A stretch of 39,979 bases of DNA from Oligoflexus sp. (GTDB taxonomy: Bacteria; Bdellovibrionota_B; Oligoflexia; Oligoflexales; Oligoflexaceae), in contig NZ_DASTAT010000057.1 of the NCBI RefSeq assembly GCF_035712445.1, forward strand, positions 1 through 39,979. Reading direction: 5' to 3'. The position numbers were made by a program, and so were the translations under genes. The notes beneath the pieces were generated by a model. The model searched no databases and was not told the DNA's origin. It saw only the letters and a program-made list of their open reading frames with translations. Each line of letters opens with the position of its first letter. Positions within the stretch are counted from its first letter, which is position 1. Positions 34,386 through 39,979 of this stretch are shown here, piece by piece.

Positions 34386-35153
34386 ATGGCATCCAAAACG
34401 CTTTTGGCGGAGCTTCAAACAGCGCTCGCCAGCTATTTGGACAATCATAAAAATCTGAGCATCCAATCGATCTCGAACAAAACCGGCGTGAGCTATTCCA
34501 CGATCCGCCGGATTTTGCAGAACGAGGCGAACGATGTGCGGGATGAAACCATACTTTCCCTGATTCTGGTGGTGATGCCGCAAGCGCAACGCCTGCAGTT
34601 CCTGCAAACCCATTATCCGGCCCTCGGCGCTCTCCTGAAAGAGGCCCAGAGCCAGCCGATCGAGGAACCCGCGCTTGATCACTTCAAGCTGCGCATGTAC
34701 CGCTTTAAAGACCCGCACAATTACATCTTGAAGATGGCGCTCACCGCGCACGGCACCACCCGAAAGGATATCTTTCGCATCCTCGGGGAACGCGGAGTCA
34801 CAGCGCTCGATGAAATGCTGGAGGACAAGTTCCTCTTTGAAGATCGCAACAACAAGGTGAGCCATCCGTCCCGCGGATCGTTCATCATGAACGCCGACGA
34901 TATCCTGCATCAGATCAAGAAGGATGCTGACTACTACGACAAGTCCCTCGTTGGTTCCCAGTTCGCGCGTCTTGTGCACCTTTCGGCCTCGCTCAGCCTC
35001 TCGGCCTACAAAGAGCTGATCGAACTCGTCAGCGAGTTCGCCAAAAAAAGCGATCGTCTGAAGGAAGCCTCGCAGAACCAGGGAGCCATACCCGTCTTTA
35101 TTGACATTATGGTCAACACATATGACCGAGCATCCCTCACAGGAGTCAGTTAA
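34386..35153 (+). CDS. HTH-domain protein, probable transcriptional regulator
   Basis: A 255-residue soluble protein. Residues 24-47 (LSIQSISNKTGVSYSTIRRILQNE) form a good helix-turn-helix of the XRE/AraC-size type, inside an N-terminal domain of about 75 residues. The rest is helical; segments ILKMALTAHGTTRKDIFRILGERGVTALDEML and FARLVHLSASLSLSAYKELIELVSEF suggest a dimerisation or effector domain that I cannot name. AAAGGAG precedes the ATG by 8 bases. The stop overlaps the start of the next gene (TAATG), so the regulator and the small exported protein are made together. No target can be read, though a control of its own operon is plausible. Confidence 0.75.
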   Translation: MASKTLLAELQTALASYLDNHKNLSIQSISNKTGVSYSTIRRILQNEANDVRDETILSLILVVMPQAQRLQFLQTHYPALGALLKEAQSQPIEEPALDHFKLRMYRFKDPHNYILKMALTAHGTTRKDIFRILGERGVTALDEMLEDKFLFEDRNNKVSHPSRGSFIMNADDILHQIKKDADYYDKSLVGSQFARLVHLSASLSLSAYKELIELVSEFAKKSDRLKEASQNQGAIPVFIDIMVNTYDRASLTGVS

Positions 35154-35485
35154 TGCGCGCAGCCATTTATGCAGTGATGGCCACTCTGTGGTTCACAGCA
35201 AGCCCGGGCCTCGCCCGAAACGGCGAAACCGGCATTCTCATCATGGTTCAGTCCTTTGAATTCGTGGAGAATGAGCAGCATCAGGTCACAACACTGGTGC
35301 TCTGCAGTGAAGACATGGCCAGAATCACAAAGTTGCTCGAAGAAGGTTTCGTCACCAGCATCTATCTGCCAGGATATGGCGTCTACGAGGTGCAGGCTAC
35401 GCCAGAGGGAGAGATCACTCTCTATCAAAAAAATATCGAGATCCTGTCCCGCGAGTGTCAGATTTCCACCGCCCCGCACTGCTGA
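35153..35485 (+). CDS. Small exported protein, unknown, coupled to the HTH regulator
   Basis: A 110-residue protein with a signal peptide (MRAAIYAVMATLWFTASPGLA, cut near residue 21). The mature 89 residues form a mixed alpha/beta pattern with cysteines in LVLCSED, SRECQ and the final C, enough for one disulfide. It is not recognised. Translation starts at the A of the upstream TAA (TAATG overlap), with AGGAG 7 bases before. The pairing of a regulator with a periplasmic protein recalls signalling pairs, but that is speculation. Confidence 0.7.
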   Translation: MRAAIYAVMATLWFTASPGLARNGETGILIMVQSFEFVENEQHQVTTLVLCSEDMARITKLLEEGFVTSIYLPGYGVYEVQATPEGEITLYQKNIEILSRECQISTAPHC

Positions 35486-35501
35486 GGGCCGCGAATCCCA
35501 C

Positions 35502-35531
35502 AAAAAACTTGGGCCTGCGTTCAGCAGGCCC
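35502..35531 (-). terminator. Terminator for the minus-strand cNMP-domain gene
   Basis: Minus strand GGGCCTGC-TGAAC-GCAGGCCC (8-bp perfect stem) followed by AAGTTTTTTG. It lies in the convergent gap, 144 bases past the stop at 35675. Confidence 0.65.
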
Positions 35532-35674
35532 ACAAAACCAAGAGATCAAACCTCAACCTTGGGATCATAAGAAGACCTTGGCCTTCCATCCTTCCGGCTA
35601 TCGTCTTTCTTTAGCGATAAAGCCATTAAAAGCGAGCAAAAGGCCGAAGTCAAACGGGAATTCCAAACCAGCCG

Positions 35675-36709
35675 TCACGACGCCTGTTTTTCCTCGTCGG
35701 CTTCGAAATCCGCATTGGGATCGGACCGGAGCCTTTTGATCGTATTGATCGCAATCAAAGTGCGGGTCATCATCGTCGGATGAAAGGTGAGCGTCGTCTT
35801 CTCACCGGATTTCTTCAGCTCCAGAAGCCCCAGTTTGGCCGCGGCTTCAATGCTGTTTTGATCCAAGGGGACCTTGACGAGCGGTTCGAATTTTTCCGCC
35901 AGCAGAGCAAGGTCGATGCTGAAGTTTTTCGTGATATCACCGCCCGACTTCTGCACATAGGTGCTGAGGCCGAAGAGCACACGCCGCTGTTTGAAGGGTA
36001 TCGAGGCCTGCACAAGGCGGCGGGTCTTGCCGGCTTTGGCGCTGTGCACAAATTCGGAGTACCATTTCAAACGCATGGCGCCGGTCAGAGCCATGACTTC
36101 CTTGCCATGGTCCTGCTCGATCTCGACCTTCATCAAACCGCTGTTTTTAAAGACATCCAGCACCCGATTCAGCTGTTCGCGCTCATAGCCGAGGCAGCTT
36201 TCGATCAAAGAGATCATTTCATCGAGAAAAATCATATCGCGGCCATCGGGGAATTTTTTCGCCTTGAAACGACCGAGTTCGGCGAGGCAATCGGCCACCT
36301 GCGTGGAAATCAGCAGGGGATCGAGCACATGCACCATCAGATCATTTTTCTCATGAATCGTCTTCGCGAACTGATCGTTCATCTGATTCAGACGCTGGGA
36401 AAATTCCTTGAGGACGATCTGCACCCACTTCGGGAGCTTCGCCAGGGGATCAGCGGCCCCATCCTTGCGCTCGATCAGCTGGCCTTCGACATGCGTGCGC
36501 GCCCGCGCTGAAGCCAGACGCCGGCCGTGACTGAAAAAGCTGAGAACGCCCACCACTTCACCCGCGTTCTGCACAGTCAGGATCACTTCGCCCTGCGGAG
36601 TGTCCTTGTAAACTTCCACGCTGCCTTCCTTGATCATCAGCATGGACTTGCTTTCATCACCCTGCTTGAAAATCAAATCACCTGGCTTATAGCTGACGAG
36701 TTCATCCAT
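35675..36709 (-). CDS. Cyclic-nucleotide-binding-domain protein (Crp-like N-terminus)
   Basis: A 344-residue cytosolic protein. Residues 1-95 are a cyclic-nucleotide-binding beta-roll: GDLIFKQGDESKSMLMIKEGSVEVYKD, then AGEVVGVLSFFSHGRRLASARA. The phosphate-binding cassette, usually FGE...RTATVRA, is only loosely kept and its Arg position is uncertain, so ligand binding is unproven. Residues 115-345 are helical, with two stretches that read like winged-helix units (about 155-205 and 255-340) but no clear Crp-type recognition helix. The ATG at 36709 has GAGG 8 bases before it and opens the domain; an in-frame ATG 69 bases upstream does not. It is divergent from the aldehyde dehydrogenase gene. 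Confidence 0.8.
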   Translation of the reverse strand: MDELVSYKPGDLIFKQGDESKSMLMIKEGSVEVYKDTPQGEVILTVQNAGEVVGVLSFFSHGRRLASARARTHVEGQLIERKDGAADPLAKLPKWVQIVLKEFSQRLNQMNDQFAKTIHEKNDLMVHVLDPLLISTQVADCLAELGRFKAKKFPDGRDMIFLDEMISLIESCLGYEREQLNRVLDVFKNSGLMKVEIEQDHGKEVMALTGAMRLKWYSEFVHSAKAGKTRRLVQASIPFKQRRVLFGLSTYVQKSGGDITKNFSIDLALLAEKFEPLVKVPLDQNSIEAAAKLGLLELKKSGEKTTLTFHPTMMTRTLIAINTIKRLRSDPNADFEADEEKQAS

Positions 36710-36842
36710 CTTATTTTCCTCATTGGCATGGATCCATCTTAGCAAAAAATCCTCGGGCGATCGACGCCAGGCTAACATATTGCAAGAGACGGAGGGACGA
36801 ACCTATTCTACGGGCTGAAGCGCCCAGGAAAGGAGCCTCCTT

Positions 36843-38234
36843 ATGAAAGAATGCAGCGTACGGTCCCCCTTCGATCAAAAGGTCCTGGCCACGTTTCCCT
36901 ATGATCAGGAAGCCGATGTCCTGGAGCGTGTCGCCGCCGGCCACCGCCTGAGCCAGGCCCCACAGAGCTGGCCCAAGGACCAGCGCCTTCTGTTTCTGCA
37001 AAGCCTCGCCGTGGCCCTGGAGAAGGAAACGGAAGACTATGCGAAGCTGATCGCCATGGAAGGCGGCAAACCCTTGCAGGATGCACGGGTCGAAGCCAAA
37101 CGCGCCGTTCAATCCATTCAATCCACGATAGCCGCTCTTTATCAATGGCACGGCACGGAAGTCCCCATGGGTTTAACGGCCGCCACACAGGAACGCTGGG
37201 CCATGACCCGTCGGGAACCGCGGGGTTTGGTGCTGGCGGTCAGCGCCTTCAATCATCCCTTGAATCTGATCGTGCATCAGGTGGTGCCCGCTTTGGCCGT
37301 GGGCTGCCCGGTTCTGATCAAACCTTCCATGAAGACCCCGCTCACCTGTCAGCGCTTTGTGAGACTCCTTAAAACCTGCGGTTTGCCGGATGGCTGGTGT
37401 CAGCTGCTTCTCATCGAAGAAGCCCTCACGGAAAAGCTGGCCGCGGACCCGCGGATCGCCGTCTTGTCCTTCATCGGTTCCGCCACGGTCGGCTGGAAAT
37501 TGCGGCGGCAACTGGCGCCCGGGTCCATTGCACTTTTGGAGCATGGCGGGACAGCCCCCTTGGTTCTGGCCGAGGACGCGGATCTTGGGAGCGCCATTCC
37601 GCTGATGATCAAAGGTGGCTATTATCACGCGGGCCAGGTCTGCGTTTCCGTTCAGAACGTTTTTGTTCCGAGGCAAAAACTGGATGAAGTGCGTGAGAAA
37701 CTGCTGGCCGGCATAAAAAAATTAAAAACGGGTGATCCTTTGGATCCGGCGACCGATGTCGGTCCCTTGATTCGCAGTGAAGAGGCCGATCGCGTCATGC
37801 GCTGGATCGAAGAGGCCACCAGCCGCGGCGGCAAGCTTCTGATCGGCGGCGAGCGGATCAATGCCAACTGCGTGCAGCCGACCCTGATTGAAGGCGCTCC
37901 GGAGTCGGTGTCCTATTATAAGGACGAACTCTTTGGTCCCGGCATGGGCCTTTACGCTTATGAAGATTTTGAGGCCTGCATGGATCGCATCAATCACAGT
38001 CGCTTTGCATTTCAGGCATCCATATTCACCCAGAATATGGCGAAGGCCCTGCAGTTCGTGCAAAGGGTCGAGGCCGCCACGGTTCTGGTCAATGACCACA
38101 CGGCATTTCGAGCTGATTGGATGCCTTTCGGAGGACGCAAGGAATCGGGCCTGGGCGTCGGCGGCATCCTGCCCAGCATGATGGAATTAAGCCGTGAAAA
38201 ATTGGTGATCATAAAATCGCCGTACACACTTTGA
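36843..38234 (+). CDS. Aldehyde dehydrogenase superfamily enzyme
   Basis: A 463-residue NAD(P)-dependent oxidoreductase. Catalytic Cys267 (AGQVCVSVQ), general base Glu233 (LLEHGGTAP, for the usual LELGGK), oxyanion Asn137 (FNHPLN), cofactor Lys160 (LIKPS), and the DELFGPG and WMPFGGRKESGLGVGG segments are all present. It oxidises an aldehyde to an acid (or acyl-CoA); similarity is greatest to the succinate-semialdehyde / glyceraldehyde-3-phosphate type, but the substrate is not resolved. AAAGGAG lies 7 bases before the ATG and can pair with the CTCCTT that follows it, which may mask translation. The aldo/keto reductase gene follows by 22 bases, so an operon interconverting carbonyl compounds is likely. 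Confidence 0.92.
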   Translation: MKECSVRSPFDQKVLATFPYDQEADVLERVAAGHRLSQAPQSWPKDQRLLFLQSLAVALEKETEDYAKLIAMEGGKPLQDARVEAKRAVQSIQSTIAALYQWHGTEVPMGLTAATQERWAMTRREPRGLVLAVSAFNHPLNLIVHQVVPALAVGCPVLIKPSMKTPLTCQRFVRLLKTCGLPDGWCQLLLIEEALTEKLAADPRIAVLSFIGSATVGWKLRRQLAPGSIALLEHGGTAPLVLAEDADLGSAIPLMIKGGYYHAGQVCVSVQNVFVPRQKLDEVREKLLAGIKKLKTGDPLDPATDVGPLIRSEEADRVMRWIEEATSRGGKLLIGGERINANCVQPTLIEGAPESVSYYKDELFGPGMGLYAYEDFEACMDRINHSRFAFQASIFTQNMAKALQFVQRVEAATVLVNDHTAFRADWMPFGGRKESGLGVGGILPSMMELSREKLVIIKSPYTL

Positions 38235-38256
38235 AGCTTCACAAGGAAAACACTCT

Positions 38257-39249
38257 ATGCAGTATCGTCGATTGGGAAAAGCCGGACTCAAAGTCAGTGA
38301 ATTGTCCCTGGGTTCCTGGGTGACCTTTCACAATCAGGTGGATTACGATAAGGCCAAACATCTGATGACCGTGGCCTATGATGCCGGCGTCAATTTTTTC
38401 GATAACGCCGAAGCCTATGCCAACGGCCAGGCGGAAGTCATCATGGGCAAGGTGCTGCGGGATACGCAGTGGGGCCGGGATACCTATATCGTCTCTTCGA
38501 AGGTTTTTTGGGGCGGGCAAAGAGCCACGCAGCGCGGCCTGAGTCGCAAGCATGTGCGCGATGCCTGTGATGCGGCTTTGAAACGTCTGGGCGTCGATTA
38601 TCTTGATCTTTATTACTGCCACCGTCCTGATCCCACGACGCCGGTGGAGGAAACCGTAAGGGCCATGCATGAGCTGATCATGCAGGGCAAGGTTCTTTAC
38701 TGGGGAACTTCGGAATGGAGCGCGCAGCAGATTTTTGAAGCGCATGGGCTCGCGCGTGAGTTTCATCTGACGCCACCCTCGATGGAGCAGCCCCAGTACA
38801 ACATGTTCCATCGTGAACGTTTTGAGGCGGAATATGCCCGCGTGTTCTCGGAGCTTGGCTATGGCTCGACGATCTGGTCGCCTTTGGCCTCGGGCATTCT
38901 GAGCGGAAAATATAACCTGGGGATTCCGCCCGAATCGCGGATGACGCTCAAAGGCTATGAATGGCTGCGCGGGGAATTGGAATCACCGGAAGGCCAGATG
39001 CGGATCATGAAGGTGCGGGAGCTGGAAAAACTCACGCGGGAACTCGGCATGAGCATGTCGCAGATGGCGATTGTTTTCTGTCTGAAGAATAAAAACGTCA
39101 GCTCTGTGATCCTGGGCGCATCCCGTCCCGAGCAGCTGATGGAAACACTGAAGGCCACCGATCTGCAGGACCGCATGGATGATAAGGTCATGGATGTGAT
39201 CGAAGGCATTCTGCAAAATAAGCCCATAGATCCCAATGCGCCGATGTGA
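38257..39249 (+). CDS. Aldo/keto reductase (K+ channel beta-subunit / YghZ-like group)
   Basis: A 330-residue TIM-barrel NADPH-dependent reductase with the full catalytic set: Asp49 and Tyr54 in FFDNAEAYANG, Lys82 in VSSKVFW, and His122 in YYCHRPD. The segments WGTSEWSAQQI, EQPQYNMFHR, SPLASGILSGKY and SSVILGASRPEQL follow the AKR6/AKR14-like pattern. It would reduce aldehydes or ketones, perhaps methylglyoxal-like compounds, but no substrate can be assigned. It is the second gene of the aldehyde dehydrogenase unit and meets the phospholipase-D-like gene tail to tail with 2 bases between the stops. Confidence 0.93.
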   Translation: MQYRRLGKAGLKVSELSLGSWVTFHNQVDYDKAKHLMTVAYDAGVNFFDNAEAYANGQAEVIMGKVLRDTQWGRDTYIVSSKVFWGGQRATQRGLSRKHVRDACDAALKRLGVDYLDLYYCHRPDPTTPVEETVRAMHELIMQGKVLYWGTSEWSAQQIFEAHGLAREFHLTPPSMEQPQYNMFHRERFEAEYARVFSELGYGSTIWSPLASGILSGKYNLGIPPESRMTLKGYEWLRGELESPEGQMRIMKVRELEKLTRELGMSMSQMAIVFCLKNKNVSSVILGASRPEQLMETLKATDLQDRMDDKVMDVIEGILQNKPIDPNAPM

Positions 39250-39251
39250 AA

Positions 39252-39979
39252 TCAAAGCTTACGACACTGCGGGCGGCCTTTGTCGTCCTGCAGGACTTTT
39301 CCCGGAACCAATAGCCGACTGCGGTCGGCTTCCGCGGCAAGGTTCGCCTTCATCGACTCGCGGTCGGGAAGCGTTTTCCCGCCCTGCAGTATGGATTCAA
39401 CAGCGCGCCCCGCGGTTACTTCTTTGGAAGGCTCCTGTTCACCAAGCCATACCCTGTGGCTGACAGTCAGAAATGGATGATTCCACAGTCGATCGAACTG
39501 CCTTGCCGATTCCGAGGCCAGCGCCGGATCATCCACCCACATCGAATATTCACGCAGTCCCGTGCCCCAGGTCAAGGAATCAAGGCTGGCGCTTCCAAAG
39601 AGCGCGAGGCGGCCATCAATGATGATCGTGGTGGCGTGAAGTTCCTGCATCAGATCGCTGCGATCCTTGCTGGCAAATTGTTTGGCTGGACGGAAAGGCA
39701 GAAACCAGCGAATCGGCAGATCGCCTTCCTTGATGACCTTGCCGGTGTCATCCAAAAGCTCAAGCGTCTCCTGTCCGCTCGGCAGACGACGGGGCGCGGT
39801 GACGAGCATATAGGGAAGGAGCGCATTCCCAAGGGCCCGCTGCGCATTTTTCTGATCCAGGATCACGCGGACTTTAACGCCACGCGCCATGGCTTCTTTC
39901 AGGGCCATCGCCAAAGGCCAGTTGAAGGCCATGGGACCGTAAAGATCAATGCTGCGCTCCGCGGCCATGATGCGGGGAA
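39252..39979 (-). CDS. Phospholipase-D-like domain protein (3' part, degenerate HKD motif)
   Basis: The open frame continues past the right edge (RIMAAERSIDLYGPM), so the start lies outside the window; about 242 residues are visible. This is the C-terminal PLD half-domain: AERSIDLYGPM, a helix with LKEAMARGVKVRVILD, and the motif region ELHATTIIIDGRLALFGSASLD. The canonical HxKxxxxD reads HATTIIID, with Thr for the catalytic Lys, though His and Asp and the GSASLD follow-up remain. Such a half may have lost catalysis or rely on the other half. The family covers phospholipases, cardiolipin synthases and nucleases. The last 65 residues are charged and probably disordered. Confidence 0.8.
   Translation of the reverse strand, partial: PRIMAAERSIDLYGPMAFNWPLAMALKEAMARGVKVRVILDQKNAQRALGNALLPYMLVTAPRRLPSGQETLELLDDTGKVIKEGDLPIRWFLPFRPAKQFASKDRSDLMQELHATTIIIDGRLALFGSASLDSLTWGTGLREYSMWVDDPALASESARQFDRLWNHPFLTVSHRVWLGEQEPSKEVTAGRAVESILQGGKTLPDRESMKANLAAEADRSRLLVPGKVLQDDKGRPQCRKL

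Noticed and set aside
35780..36511. 243-codon plus-strand frame
   Set aside because: It is the antisense of the cyclic-nucleotide-binding-domain gene, which has a recognisable domain and a good ribosome-binding site.
1..39979. CRISPR arrays, tRNA or rRNA genes, insertion sequences, prophage
   Set aside because: No regularly spaced repeats, tRNA-like cloverleaf with a CCA/TTC-loop pattern, transposase motif or terminal repeat pair was seen on either strand by eye.

Overview
The window looks like a chromosomal segment of a Gram-negative, heterotrophic bacterium. Signs are many signal peptides and lipoboxes, a predicted outer-membrane barrel, a c-type cytochrome lipoprotein and 7TMR-DISM/PAS sensory proteins. 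Moderately high GC, the lipoprotein-rich repertoire and the mix of families suggest a Bdellovibrionota/Oligoflexia-type organism. That placement is inference; there is no rRNA or marker gene here.

Layout. 1-6160: the 5' part of a PAS-PAS chemotaxis-type sensor (minus), a GH5 glycosidase, a cytochrome c lipoprotein, a CsbD stress protein, an S1 protease lipoprotein (minus) and a UbiB/AarF-type kinase (minus) with a probable C-terminal frameshift. 6160-8300: a GlsB/YeaQ membrane protein, a broken small gene, a DUF420 membrane protein, and an unknown 130-residue protein behind a strong promoter and a long structured leader. 8432-13756: an exported GH13 amylase, then a minus-strand glk-eda pair and an NADPH-dependent FMN reductase. 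14007-22449: small exported proteins (one frameshifted), a vanadium-haloperoxidase-like lipoprotein, an outer-membrane barrel, an SRPBCC remnant, two coupled unknown genes, a methyltransferase, a DUF2092 pair and a DUF4239-like membrane protein. 22660-25491: a large 7TMR-DISM sensor kinase with CheA-like HPt and ATPase. 25750-33699: hexR, ABC ATPase, GH15 glucoamylase, binding protein and two permeases, closed by a strong terminator. 33810-39979: a zincin remnant, an HTH regulator overlapping a small exported protein, a cyclic-nucleotide-binding-domain protein (minus), an aldehyde dehydrogenase, an aldo/keto reductase and the 3' part of a phospholipase-D-like protein (minus).

How the genes work together. 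The central theme is starch use. The exported amylase would cut starch to maltodextrins, the ABC importer would bring them in, the signal-less GH15 enzyme would release glucose inside the cell, Glk would phosphorylate it, and Eda would complete the Entner-Doudoroff route. HexR, the KDPG-responsive regulator of that route in other Proteobacteria, heads the import operon and appears to start at an ATT codon. Two inverted repeats flank hexR and are candidate control sites.

Caution. Three places show a reading frame broken by a single base (near 4855, 6905 and 14050). They may be real lesions or indel errors in the assembly. No tRNA, rRNA, CRISPR array or intact mobile element was seen.
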